From assembly GCA_022592435.1 (NCBI GenBank), contig JABYQS010000157.1, positions 1 to 64,000 of the forward strand: a DNA stretch of 64,000 bases, written 5' to 3'. Shown here in pieces: positions 11,489-23,042 of the stretch. Under the pieces are notes generated by a model that saw nothing but the letters and a program-made list of their open reading frames with translations, ran no database searches and was not told the origin of the DNA. Positions within the stretch are counted from its first letter, which is position 1. Every line of letters starts with the position of its first letter. Position numbers and translations under genes: made by a program. The DNA is from Cerioporus squamosus (lineage: Eukaryota; Basidiomycota; Agaricomycetes; Polyporales; Polyporaceae).

Positions 11489-13644
11489 ATGGCAGAATGC
11501 AAGAAGCCCGGTCCCGGGTGGCTTCTCATCGACCGCCTCGATCTCCCTTTGCACGTCAGTCGCGAGCCCCACGATGTCGATCAGGATGCGTGGATCTGGG
11601 AGCGTGCTCGCCGCGACATGCACCTTGCTCTCGGCCCCAACCCGGTCTACAAGGCGAAAGCCAAGTACGCCGAGGCGGTTGCGACGGACTTCGATGCCAA
11701 GTGGCTGCGCAGCATAACCACCTGGAATAAGAAGGCCGAACGGATGGAGACCGAGCAGGAGGCCCTCACTCGAACGGCTAACCGTCACAATGTGAGTCCG
11801 AGATCATCCATATCCACATACTACTTCTAATGCAGTTCACAGCAAGCCCGCAAATGGGTTCTCAACAACTGGGATGATCTCGTGAAGGCAGCCACTCCAA
11901 CCACCGCGGCCACCACTGCCACTCGTACGCTCGTCAACCTGCTCGACTCGACGATTCGAGACGATACACCCCGTGCCAAGAGTGCGCGCGACCTCTTCAT
12001 CGCTGCACATCCGGAGGTCCGCGAGCATGTCCGTGCTCAGCTGAAGGAACAAGGTGTCACCTCCAGTAGTGCGCTGCAAGCAGCGGTCAACGCGGCCTAC
12101 TCTGATGCAATCGACAAGGTGAAGCTGGACGGTAGCTTCGAGCGATACAACGCAGATGCTGCTGCGTCTCGAGCAGAGGCGGCTGCGGAGCGCGAACGAA
12201 GGGAGGCAGAGGCCCTCGCTGAGCACGGCGGTGACCCTGTGGCTGCTCGGCGCAAGTGAGTGCTCGCTCATTGCTTGTCTTCGTGTCATTGGCTCACTCT
12301 TGTCATATCACAGGGAGCTTGAAGATCTTTACTATACAGTCAATTGCTATGTTGAGGAGCTGGCGACGAAGACTAATACGAAGATGGTTGTCTTCTACGC
12401 TGGCAAGAACGAAAACAAGAAGATGCGCAAGTGGCAGTAAGTCCTGTGATTTATATGAATACATTGCAGCGCTAACAACGTCACGTCAGAGTGTCAAGTA
12501 CCGCCAGAGAACCCGACGACATCATCGCTCTTCTGAAGGATATGAAAGAGTTTCATAATATCATGGATCAGTGGGCAAGCAAACCTCTGGTCAAGGATGG
12601 CATGCCCTCTTCAGCGTCCGATGCGGCTTCTTCGGCTCCGGAGCTCATCGTATCCGCACCTCTTGCGCCGTCTGAGCTTTCCGCTCCAGAGTCTTCTGCG
12701 CCCTCACCTCCCGCCCGTCCTGCTGTGTCGACGTCCAAGCCTCGCACCGTGGCTGAGCCCCAGGTATTCCAACCCGCCGCATCCGAGGCCGTGGTTTCAG
12801 AACCATCTGCTCCGTCCCAGCCTTCCCCTGCCAGGACTTCTACACAATCACCTCCCACACCTCCTGCTGCTTTGCAGCCTCTCGTGTCCGAGTCTCCCGC
12901 CGTGTGCGACCCTTCCGTCTCCCAGCCTGAAGTATCAGAACCTCCCGTGATGGTCTTGTCCCCCACTACCCAGCCTGACGCACCTCCTGTGTCGCAGTCT
13001 GTCGCGACTGAGCCTGCCATCATCAACCACCCTTTCGTTCCCGAGCCCGAGGCGTCTGCCGCTATCAAGCTTCGCACGCCTCTTGGGTTGCAGCCTGTCG
13101 CGACCGAGGCTGTTGTCATCAACGACCCTCCTGTTCCTGAGCCTGCGGCCTCCAAGCCTGCCGTGTCCGCGTCTTCCGCTACCGATTTTCGCCCATCGGC
13201 TGTGTTGCAGGCTGTCGCGACCGAGCCTCCCGTCGTCAACGACCCTTCCATCGTGGCCGCGCACCCACCGTCCGACTCTGTAGTTCTGCAGGCTGAGTCT
13301 ATCAAACCAGCGCAATCCATGCCAAAGCCTCACATACTGGAGCCCATCGAGCCTGCGGCGTCGGAACCTGTTCTTCCTGCCTGCTCCAACATGTCTGCAA
13401 TGGAGACACCTCCCACGGCGCTCACTCCAGTCCAGCGCAGTTCTCGCTTGCAGCAGGCTCCGGTGACCATAGTGCCACCAGAGGCAGCGGCCAAACCTGC
13501 CACTCGTAGCAGCAAGCGTAAGGAGCGTGACGAGAACGTCGCACAGGTACCAGAGTACGTCCCTCTTCTGTGTTTATCTGTATGCATACTGATACTGTCC
13601 TAAGGGCCAAAAGCAAGTCGTCCAAGAAGAAGCGCAAGTACTAG
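11489..13644 (+). CDS. Cargo A1: helical protein with disordered Pro/Ala/Ser tail and basic C-terminus
   Basis: Five exons (11489-11791, 11843-12255, 12314-12436, 12490-13554, 13605-13644) join in phase at GT-AG sites. Start MAECKKPGPGWLLIDR. The first 240 residues are mostly helical and charged (WIWERARRDMH, WLRSITTWNKKAERM, ARKWVLNNWDDLV, ARDLF). They are followed by a short MVVFYAGKNENKK segment, about 300 residues of low-complexity Ser/Pro/Ala/Val repeats (SEPxVxxxP), then RSSRLQQAP and a basic tail SKSSKKKRKY. Overall order matches cargo A2 of E2 (38296-40439). The basic tail suggests nuclear location. Function unknown. It may help transposition or regulate the element. That is inference. 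Confidence 0.7.
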
Positions 13645-13957
13645 GTGTTCGGCCGATCATAGTAGGTAAGTCCATCAATTCCATACTTCTCTGTACGATT
13701 GTAGCTATGTGCACGGTGTTCGTCTCTTGATACTATGATATGATATCGGTATGCTCAGTGCCAATGTTTGAAGTCATCGCTGGTCTGTATCCTGACCAGG
13801 GCATCGTCCCGGATGTACCGGTGCACAAAGGATATAACATCCGGCCGGATGCGCATAGACCGGCGGGTTTGTTCACCGCACAATCAATAGGCACAATTAG
13901 TAGGTCTATGTAAGTTCTGGCCGATGCGCACTTATAACAGACGTTGAGGTCACTTCC
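13645..13957. other. Spacer between cargo A1 and cargo B
   Basis: About 310 bases with no exon I can support. It would hold the cargo A1 terminator and cargo B promoter. Confidence 0.35.
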
Positions 13958-15071
13958 ATGCCCACCATCAATCGCCTCCTCCGTCCTCATGTCTCGTCGC
14001 AGAGCCCCTCCTGGTGGTTGCAGCCATGCTCCCAGTCAGCTACCTCCCCGCACTCCCCACACGCCAACAAAGACACGGGACACAAAGAACGCGATGCTTC
14101 TGACGCTGAAGAACTATGTCAGAACAATCGCAGATACGAAGTGAGCATGCGCTCTACTCTGCTCGCACCGGGTCTCCACCAAACAGCTGCAGTACCTCCA
14201 TGACGACCCCAACTGCGGTCGTTACTTCGTCCATGTGCGTCCAACATGATAGCTGTGATGATGATTGAACAACTAACAAGCTTGACCTGTAGTGCAGCGT
14301 CCGAGGATGCCAGACATTGCAGTATGTCTCGGAGCCGCTCTCGGACGATGAGCTAGAGTGTGTCCAAGTCAAGCGTGCCGAGATCGAAGGACTCAGTCGA
14401 GCAGCCGTGACTCCTGCAAGTCCAGGGGCATCTGTTGAAGCGGGAGAGGAGGGTACAGTTGCAGTCGCACAAAAGCCAACCAACCCTATCATTCATGTGT
14501 ATGCTTATGTTGAGGTACGTCAGTATACTTTCTGTTAGAGACGCGCTTCTCTAACCTCCAGTATGATGAGCTAGGATGGCCAGCCGGCTATCGAGTACAA
14601 CGTTGCCATAACTGAAGAGTTCAACGAGGTGACTATCTTCGAGCCATTCGGAGTTGCTCCCAACACAGTTGTGGCATCATTCAGCCCTGGTCACAATGAA
14701 GATGAGTGGACAGTCTGTGAACTAGACCGCACTCCGTATATCTTCGATATACTGAAGGACGGCGAGAAGTTCATCTGGGTCAAGGATGGGCTGTCCAACC
14801 TCCCAGGTATCGACACACTGACCGGTAAGTGGTATTAACCCCTATGCCTTGAACACAGCTGATACATTCTCATTTGTAAGGCGGTGTTGGAGTTCCACCA
14901 TGGGATCCCTACCAAGCCGGAGTAGATGCATGGGAGAAAGTTCGCACTGCAGCACGAGAGGTGTTGACTAGTCGTGGCTTGCCTACTGAGTGGGCAGACA
15001 TCGACGAGTACATCATCTTCGGCACACCAGATAATACCGACAATGAGTCCAACACCGCGGACGTTGACTAG
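13958..15071 (+). CDS. Cargo B of E1, unknown small acidic protein
   Basis: Five exons join in phase: ..NNRRYE + LQYLHDDPNCGRYFVH + CSVRGCQTLQYVSEP..AYVE + DGQPAIEYNVAITEEF..TLT + GGVGVPPWDPYQAG. Stop TAG at 15069-15071. Start MPTINRLLRPH (13958) is chosen because that frame splices in phase. The three cysteines in the PNCGRYFVHCSVRGCQ stretch could bind a metal. The C-terminal half is acidic and globular (EDEWTVCELD, DAWEKVRTAAREVL). No family recognised. It is codirectional with A1, about 310 bp downstream, and lies inside E1, so it is transposon cargo. Confidence 0.65.
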
Positions 15072-15099
15072 CATATGTTGATTACTAACTCTCTTCAAT

Positions 15100-15460
15100 A
15101 CTATGACTCTTTTGGCCGAGCCACACGCATCTCGGAGTCACTGATAACTAGTTCCGACACTAACTAGTTGACCTGGATAACTAGTTCCGTGGCACTAACT
15201 AGATGACCCGATCTCAATCAACACTTCTACTTGAAGACCGGGTACCCGGACTCGGAACTAGTTGTTCCGAACTAACTAGTTCGGCTGCTAACTAGTTGCA
15301 CTCTCCCATAATCTGGTCTGCCTGTTCTCATCTTCCCGCAACTAGTTCACTAGCGTAACTAGTATCTATATGAACTAGATCACCACCCTCCTCCCTCCCT
15401 TCAGCCTGTTGCCATCTAGTTCCCTACCGACTACACAGTCGAAAAAAACTAGACAGGTTT
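15100..15460. repeat. E1 right subterminal AACTAGTT array
   Basis: AACTAGTT and its halves recur about a dozen times (for example TAACTAGTTCC, CTAACTAGTTG, GAACTAGTTG), matching the array at 2595-2880 beside the left end. The array lies about 1.8 kb inside the right terminus, not directly next to it. Confidence 0.7.
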
Positions 15461-17080
15461 ACTGAAGCGGCTCGATTATTGGCGTTTTAGACACTGTAAA
15501 TCTTGGCCGGTGGGATGCGACCTCTCGCTCTCTCGTCCGTCTCGAAGAACTAGAGGCTGGCAAGCGAGCCTATAGATGGCCAGACCTGCCTCCAGGATTC
15601 ACCTGTTTTGCGTCAAGGGATGAACGTGCCCCCAGGGACCAGCCCTCGTCTCTGCTTACCATTTGGCACTGCAAGAGAGCGAGCAACGGCCACGCGCTTT
15701 CAGACTCAGCCCACACGTAGTCGCCCTCCTCTCCCTCGCCCTCTGCTTGTCCTGTGCGCTGCAAGAGCATGCAGGAGAGTGGTCGGGTGAAGTCGATACC
15801 CTTTGTTGCTCTCATGCTTTCCTTCAAGCTCATGAGTGTCGCGGTTTGCCCTCCTCCCACTGGCGGCTGCCTTGTTGCGCTTTAATCGGGCTTCCTATCA
15901 ACCTAAATCCAGCAATACTGCGTCAGAGACTCGGAGGTGGTGGTAGATAGCAATGAGGACGACGGGGTTGCAGGCGGCAAGCAGTACGCGTAAGTACGCG
16001 GTCACGTGACTTTGGATCTAAGCTCCGCTCGAATGCTAGGCAGTCTCGCGCACATGCTATCGCGCTTCTCTTTCCTTCCCCATTCTCTCTCGCAATCGGG
16101 TCTCTCACATCTGCTCCTTCCTCACCACTGTCTGCTTTACTGTCAAGGGGTGTTTGACTGGTTGACCACCGTGCGTTAAATCCGATTGCAAATCCCAAGA
16201 ATACCGAGCCTCGATGGCCTCCACACAGGAGGGCTGGAATTCTCTTCCTCGCGACTGGGTCATGAGAGTGCTGCAGGGCAACGGCGACACATGTAAGTGC
16301 TCAGATGGTCATTTAGTGTGCACAGCTGCCGGTTATATGCGCATATACGCAGGTCTGTCGTTGGAGAGGCACTCAGGTATGTCCCGATGGCCTTCGATCT
16401 CGAGATCCAGCTGATCAGTCCAACAGGTCGAGCTTTCTGCACAAGCTCAACATCGTTGGGTGAGCCTGGAAGCTCGCGATTGCTCACGATCAGCGTGACT
16501 CTGGTGAGCTGCTACACCAGTCGTCGATACTTGTCCATGACGTACGGCTCCCGGCAGAAACATTCAGTTGTCATCTCTGGATGCGGGACGACATGGGTCT
16601 ATCGGCAAGTCTTTCCGATCCTCCGTCACTTGCATACAGCCCTAACACAATAACACGACATGACTCAGGATGTCCTCTACGGATGGTCGAACTCCGGGGC
16701 GACTCGGGGTCTACTGGTACATCTTTCATATTCTGCGACACCCGCACACAGCCCTATGACCTGGTTTACGAGTTCGCACTCCTGTGGGTGGGCAAAAGTG
16801 TTGGTCAGGGATGTCGGGATCTGGGTCTCATCGTTGTTGCGCAAGGTATGTGTCAGTTTCTTTGTCTGGCTGCATTGCTGTAGGGAGGTGTGGCAGTCGT
16901 TGCACCGCATGTACATAGTCTGTTGCAAATATATGCACTATCTCTCCGTTACGTGGATGTAGTGCGACCCAAAAGGGGTTGGGGAACAGGCCGTATGGCT
17001 GGTGTTGCGTACGCTGATATTTGCTGTCAGGAACAGCGATAATCAATGTGTTTATCACGCCTTTCCGAAGGTACTTAACA
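15461..17080. other. E1 right interior, no confident gene
   Basis: Short open frames only. One starting MASTQEGWNSLPRDWVMRVL at 16214 looks protein-like for one exon but has no clear continuation. It may be a decayed cargo gene. Confidence 0.3.
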
Positions 17081-17237
17081 CTGAATGATGAGTTGCGTAA
17101 GTGTTCTCAACGTCGAAAATCAATGTATAATGGCATAATTCAATGTTCTCAACATTGATTTTCCTTGCTCACTACGTTCAAAGTACGTGCGCCCAACGTC
17201 GGTTTTCCGTGGTGTACGCGCTGTACCACCATCATCT
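17081..17237. repeat. E1 right subterminal AATCAATGT cluster
   Basis: AATCAATGT, AACATTGATT and ACATTGATTT words recur just inside the right terminal repeat. They mirror the cluster at 2367-2580. Confidence 0.65.
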
Positions 17238-17274
17238 TGTACATTGATTTCCAATGTGTTCTCTTCCCACAGTG
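17238..17274 (-). repeat. E1 right terminal inverted repeat
   Basis: Inverse of the left end with scattered mismatches. It ends CCCACAGTG and is followed by the AGTC duplication at 17275-17278. Confidence 0.75.
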
Positions 17275-17440
17275 AGTCTCTGGCGTTCCTCGGAGCCCTG
17301 GGAGGTGTGGTCTAGGCCGTGCTTGTAGACGGTGTACACGACGACCCAGCACAGGGCCTCGATATCATGCGCCAGTGTGCGCGTTCTTGTCTTCCCTCCC
17401 GAGAAAGCACGGAGAAGTGCGGTTGCCTCGAAAGACGGTG
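17275..17440 (-). pseudogene. FunK1-type kinase, 5' side of the E1 insertion
   Basis: Minus-strand exon with AHDIEALCWVVVYTVYKHGL, a clear match to DDLESFGWVILYTVYRHGL of the FunK1 at 20315-22904 and a hallmark of the family's C-lobe. It is preceded by SFEATALLRAFSGG. It ends ..GSEERQRL at the E1 border and continues at 2329 on the far side. A possible upstream exon starts MDRMEESPSGRMVDD (about 17729), but the kinase N-lobe and HRD loop were not located, so this gene is incomplete even apart from E1. Confidence 0.75.
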
Positions 17441-20314
17441 TAATGTGTAATACATTGGCAGATTAAGCACATATGGAACATCAAACTTAAGCCCCTTGGC
17501 ACGTACAGGCAGAAATTGTTGAGTAGCCGGGTGCGTCCCGGGTTGCTCTGGGGTCTGACTTACGCGACCTTGACTGAAGATCGCGGATGAATGCAAGAAA
17601 CCATGATAGCGAGTGTGCGTCGAAGTCAGGGTCAAGTTCAAGGTGCTGGGAAGGATAGACGCCAGGCGTTGCGACTCTTCTCGTATCGTCCACCATGCGT
17701 CCGCTCGGGCTCTCTTCCATCCGATCCACAAGGATTATGATGCATGTCTCTCCTTGCTAGACACGGGATGGTCAGTAATGCACCCGGCATCCAACCGAGT
17801 CCTACCCATCCAATAGCAGTATGACTCCCGGCTACATAGGATTATCCCCTGGCACCTTCGATGTGGTGGGACTGTCCAGCAGTTCTGACCAGGCAAGCAA
17901 CAATGTCAACATGGCTGGTCCTCGGCTCCGGTTTGGAGCGATCATATGCATGCTTATGGTCGTCTTGCGCGGGGTGGAATAGGAGGAAACACGTCGGACT
18001 CGCTGTCGGAACGGTCGTCTTCGTAAGTCCCTCGAGTCCTTTCGCAGGTCTCTGTCTGGCATTTCAGTCGGGCTGGATCATTTGCTACCTCACCCTTTGA
18101 CGTCCTTGCATACTCTCATTTCTCTCTACTACTGCTTGAGGCTCGGTTCGCGGGCATCCGCCTCAAGTGGCAGTCCTGTGCGAGGGCACCGACTCGAGTC
18201 TCGCGCTTGCTATCACGCACACTCGGACAAAATCCCACTCACCTTGACTGTCCATCCTATGCATCCTCCTTTGCGCTCAATCAATCACGTCAGGGCCTTC
18301 CATGGCCGCTCTGCAGATCCGCTATTCATCGTCGGCCCATCGGGCGCTTATGTTCGCGAAAGCCTGCTCCTCGTCGCTGCCGTTGGATTTGTTGTACTCA
18401 TATACATACCTCAGCGTGCGAGGGTCTCTCTTCTAAATTGTGTCAGATATGGTACCTGTTCCTCAGACTCCATTCTCTTGGATGACAGGCTTACCTACTC
18501 TGTTCTAGCGTGAACCTCGCCCAGGTAAAACTCTCGTCGCGTCTGCGATGGTCTTCTCGTCGGGTGGGAGTCCTTCTCGATGTTATGGCCATGTCTTGGA
18601 CTATGCAGACCTGTCCTTTCCTACTCGTCGTGCTCAGTTGTGCAGAGTGGGTCTGGTGCGCTTTCGGGGAGACGGGCCGAGGCTCATCCAAGTCACTTCC
18701 GGGCGCACGTGGTTCCTCAGCCACATCCTGGCAAGGTGGTCATTCCCAGGGTCGAACCCGCCGTAGGCGGGCCGCCCGGCGCTTCTGAGGCGCTAAATAA
18801 CCACCCAGGGTCGCTGCCAGAGTCTTTCATCTTATCTGGTCCTTATCGAATCTTATCCCATCTTATCGCGTTTCTGGCTGCCTTCAAGCCCTCCTGCATA
18901 AGCGCCTATCTGGTGCTTGGGGTTAGGGCTGAAGTGGTCTGTAGGACCAGTTCCGACCACTAGTGGTCGGACCCTCGGAATGGCGGAGCTTCCGTATGCC
19001 TGCCGTGCAATTGGTGCATGTACGCACATCGCAGAGAAGCCTCCTATGCTTCGGTGCTATTCGCTTATCTGATGGTCTCACGGACCTCGAGAAGTTCTCG
19101 ATGAGTATGGCCAAACTCCGATACAGGTCGTCGGCACGGTAGGGAGCCCCGCCGATGAGCATACGATCGCACTTCTATCCGACTTCTGGGATACCACTGG
19201 CACTGCCTCTCGTGGAGTCCACTCGAGCGACGGGCACAATCTTTGGGGCACTTAACAGCGGGTGTGCACGTCGAGAGTTTGCGCCACTGTCCATCGTACT
19301 AGTAGGACTCTAGGCTCGGGACTATCGTGATCATTATGGCAAGACCGCCCAAAGCACAGTCATCCTGGGTGGCTATGTACTTCACAGCCTAAAAGGATCG
19401 TCCTCGCTCTCCTTCTCTGGCCGCGGATGCAGATTGTCTGATCTTTCGAGTCCTTTCTTCCGCGGAAGGCAGTGCTCACTCGCGGCATGGAATGTAGTTC
19501 TTGTTGCCTTGAGAGAAGAAGTCGCCGTCAGAACAATAGCCTGAGTTCCTGATTTTCTGGATTGCTCCACGCTTATGCCGTGCACATGCGGGGACATCCG
19601 TCAGTGAGACGACATCCGGCGAAAATTGGACTGTCGCCGACTGTGCCAGTGTCACTGGCAATAGCGGACTAGCAGGTAGTACTTACTAGTATTCGTATAC
19701 CGAACGTGGACTCTCGTAGCTCTTGTCCTGCCGCCGGTTCGATCGAGCAGTGCATCTAGAGCCTAAGGTCCGCTTCTGCGACCCGGAGTCATATTGTAGG
19801 AACTCCAGATCAGGACTGCGGACACTCTTCGTGGACGAATCGTCGTTCGTGACCGCGCATCTCAGTGACCGGTGGAGTCACGACACCGCCACCTCGCTTG
19901 TGCCGTGCGATGGTCGTGAGCTGGCGCGCCTTGCCCTCTCTTCCACATACCATATCGGATCCAGCTCCTGCCGCAAGGGCGACGCGATAGGTAAGTAAGC
20001 CCACGAGGTGGAGGCGCGGACGCTGAGTCTGATGCGCACCATCCATGGCAGGATACACCAGGACATACCCCGGCCGTTGTTCTCCCGTTCTCTCGTTCTC
20101 GCAGTCACTTGTCACTGGCAGCCTAGGTAAGAACTCCCACCTTCTCTTTTTTATTTATACGAGGTTCTCAACACATTTTTAGGAAAGAAACTCCGCCGGT
20201 CTTCTCCAATATCGACGCCGTCGCGAACGTGGAGAGACGCCCTTCCAGGTATAAAGAGGGCATCCGACCGGCCATGGATTCATCATCCAGTCAGTCCCCT
20301 TCCTCTCCCCAGAA
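17441..20314. other. Region between the two FunK1 genes, no confident gene
   Basis: Contains scattered short open frames on both strands and no multi-exon model I can defend. The 5' exons of the broken FunK1 should lie in its left part (17441 to about 18500, minus), and the promoter of the intact FunK1 in its right part. Confidence 0.3.
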
Positions 20315-22904
20315 ATGTCCCAATCCAACTTACTTGTATCCCCCACTCGTCCCGGTGCAGCCTCAGCACAGACTCTTGCGGTCCCCTATAGCAGCACGGA
20401 CGATTTTCGCTCGTCCTTCAGATATGACCTCACGAAGGCTGTCCAATACGACAATGAGGCCGTCCTAGACAAGCTCCTCGCATCCGACTCTCCTGACAGT
20501 TGGCGGCCGGCATCATGCGACAAGACTGCGACAGCTGTTCTGGCAGCTGTCGAGGCCGCGTGCGCGCATAACCTGGTGGAGATTCGCACCGTCGCTATGC
20601 TGGAGGATGCAGACGAAGAGAGACTATACGAACCATTGGTATGTTCTCTCATCAGTCACAGTCACGTGTAAGCTCACTGTCTCGTGTAGAACAGGATCTG
20701 TGCCACAATCGAGAAGACGATAGTGACGCGCCTCGAACCTGAGTCCAGGTTCATGTCTCGGCAGGTGATATTCACTGGGGAGCATCCACTTCGCTTGGAC
20801 GATCGTGCGTTCCCTGATAGTGGGAGGATCAAACCCGACTTTGTCATCGCGGACGTTCCCCCCCCTGCGTCACCCGGAATGGCCACGGCACCCTACCCAT
20901 CCGCCAACTTGTTGTGGAGGCAGTGCGTCGCTTTCATGGAAGTGAAGCCCAAGGCCAGTGACTCTGCTACGAAAGGGAAGAACATCTTTCAGGAGAGGCA
21001 GGCCAACAAGACTCTCGTTCAGGGCGCTGATTACGCCCGCTTTCTCCTGGTCTCACATCCGTTCAATCTCTTCACCTATGGCGTCTTCGTGTCCGGCGAT
21101 CAGTTTTGTGTCGGTCTATTCGATCGCTGCGGTATTGTCCTATCCCCGGATTACACGCTCGCTGTGGGCAACGACGGCCTACGCAAGTTTGTCCGTGTGA
21201 TAGCTCGCCTAGTCTTCGAGATGTCTCCACACGACGTCGGCCAAGACCCCACTGTCCGCATGCTCCCCCCTTACGTACCATATGGAAGGCCCTATCCGCG
21301 TTACCGTGTTGGTATGGGACCATCCACGGACTCTCGCGTTTGGGTCACCTACGGGCCTCCCCTATGGGTGTCGCACACTCTCTTAGGTCGCGGGACGGCC
21401 GTATGGCGCGTTACGGAGCAGCCCGCACGTCCAAACGGCGTGGCAATCCTGAAGGTTGCGTGGAGAGGCAGTGGACGCAAACCGGAGACAGCCATCTGCG
21501 AGGACATTGTGGCTCTGTTGCGCAGCAAAGGGTTGGGGTGTCCCGACAGCGTGGCAATCCCGTACACAGGCGGCGACGTCCATGAATCCGAGGGCCGTGC
21601 CATCACAGTGACTCGTCTCCGCGGCCCTGTTCCGCCTCCGACCGAGAGGAACGGAGTCTCAGACAGAGTCCTCCATCGCATCGCGGTGCGGAGGTTTGGG
21701 AAACCGCTCTGGGAGTACTCCAGCGTTGAGCAATTCGTTCGTGCGATGATTTGTGTCCTCGAAGGTGAGACTGTCAGGCTATCTATTGTGAGTTCAGCTG
21801 CGAGCATTCGTGACTGACCGACTTCCAATGCAGCACACAAAGACCTCTCAGATAACGAGATCCTCCACCGCGACATCAGTGGGGGCAACATCCTCATTGA
21901 TGTGAAGCCCACCAACGTGATGGATGAGGATTACGTTCCCGAGGACTACCCTGTGGAGCATACTCGGGCATTCCTCACGGACTTCGAGCTTGCGTCGGTG
22001 CCGTTGCTTCCAGAGCAAGATCGGGTTTACCGCGTTCCTGTGGACCCGGCTCACATTGACCATCCGATGGGCGCGACGGTTTCTGGACACGTCAAATCCC
22101 GACTCGCGAGCCACAGTCGGTTTCGCAGTGTACGCGAGCAGACCCCTCCGAAGTCACGAGCGGGCGATGGCATGACGGTGAGGCTTGCTTCATGTCATTC
22201 TGCGCGTGCCGGTCCACTCACAAGGTGTTCGGTCCAAGGGAACTGCCATATTCATGTCGCAGCGTGTCCTCGACGCTGCGATCAACAATAAGTCTGTCGT
22301 CCGGACGGCGGAAGATGACCTCGAGTCCTTTGGCTGGGTCATCTTATATACAGTCTATAGGCACGGTCTCCAGGACAAGGAGGGCTTAGAGCGGTTGAAG
22401 AGGCAGTTGGCAAAAGAGAACACGTCTCTGTCCATGAACAACGTGCGCCATGGCTTCCGGAAGGAATTCGGCAGCGTATTCTCCGTCACCAGCCTCAAGG
22501 AACTCTATACGAAGCGAGCCGCCCTTCTTGGCAAACAGAGCCCTGCCGAGATCCAGGGGGAGCCGAAACCGGACGTCCGCGGCTCTTTCCCCTATCTGTG
22601 GGAGTATGCGGAGAACTGCGATGCGGATGGTTATGGCTTGTGTCTCGCCGGGCTCATCATGGTAGTATGGGCCATGCTGAAGAGATTCCAGGTCTCTGCG
22701 AAGAACTACAAGCTCAGCGACAACCCCATGATGGCTGAGTGGGAAGAAGACTACGAACAGATCGAGGCTGGTGGCGTCGAAGTCGTCCGCGACAGTTCCC
22801 CTGCCAAACCCTCCCACGACGACTTCCTCACCAGGCTCGACAGGGCATTGCAGCAAATTCTTCGGATCAAGGCGAAGTTAGCCAATGCAACCATGAGCAA
22901 GTAG
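20315..22904 (+). CDS. FunK1-type fungal protein kinase
   Basis: Exon 1 20315-20638 and exon 2 20690-21764 join in phase, and exon 3 starts at 21834. One further intron lies around 22170-22250, and its exact sites are unsure. Kinase signs: VAILKVAW with the candidate ATP-binding lysine near residue 363, LHRDISGGNILID (HRD at about 478-480 with the following Asn), and LTDFELAS, a DFG variant reading DFE. Then GTAIFMSQRVL, DDLESFGWVILYTVYRHGL and a helical C-tail. Start MSQSNLLVSPTRPG is the first ATG in the open frame. FunK1 kinases are greatly expanded in mushrooms and linked to multicellular development. The substrate is unknown. No lesion seen. It is likely a resident gene and the paralogue of the copy broken by E1. 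Confidence 0.85.
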
Positions 22905-23042
22905 GCAAAGGAGGCAGTGGTTGCAGCGCGGATGGTGTGCCTTAGTCGGAGGGAACGTTCGAGTGGTCCGCCGCGACCACTGAATTGACGTTGCGTGTAT
23001 CTTCTGACACTTCTTTGTTGACTTTCTATCGAAACGATGGTG

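Larger units (their letters stand above)
2330..17274 (-). mobile_element. E1: 14.9-kb KDZ DNA transposon with cargo
   Basis: Ends are set by matching imperfect terminal repeats. The left end begins CACTACGGGAAGTAAACCCG and the right end, on the other strand, begins CACTGTGGGAAGAGAACACA. Both ends are flanked by AGTC (2326-2329 and 17275-17278), and the FunK1 reading frame is restored across the empty site. Inside are KDZ-1 (minus), gene X (minus), helical cargo A1 (plus), cargo B (plus), and AACTAGTT and AATCAATGT repeat arrays near both ends. Strand follows the transposase. Terminal repeats are only about 75-80% alike. KDZ-1 has a nonsense codon, so the copy is probably not autonomous now. 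Confidence 0.85.

Noticed and set aside
12568..13320. Long minus-strand open frame of 250 codons
   Set aside because: It is antisense to the low-complexity tail of cargo A1 and has a Gly/Asp-repeat composition. It is a by-product of GC-rich codons.
17821..18062. Small membrane-protein-like frame (MTPGYIGLSPGTF..GAIICMLMVVL)
   Set aside because: Only about 53 codons, with no splice continuation or conserved context.
18735..18800. tRNA- or SINE-like stretch (AGGGTCGAACCCGCC)
   Set aside because: Resembles a T-arm only. No A-box, anticodon arm or acceptor pairing could be built.
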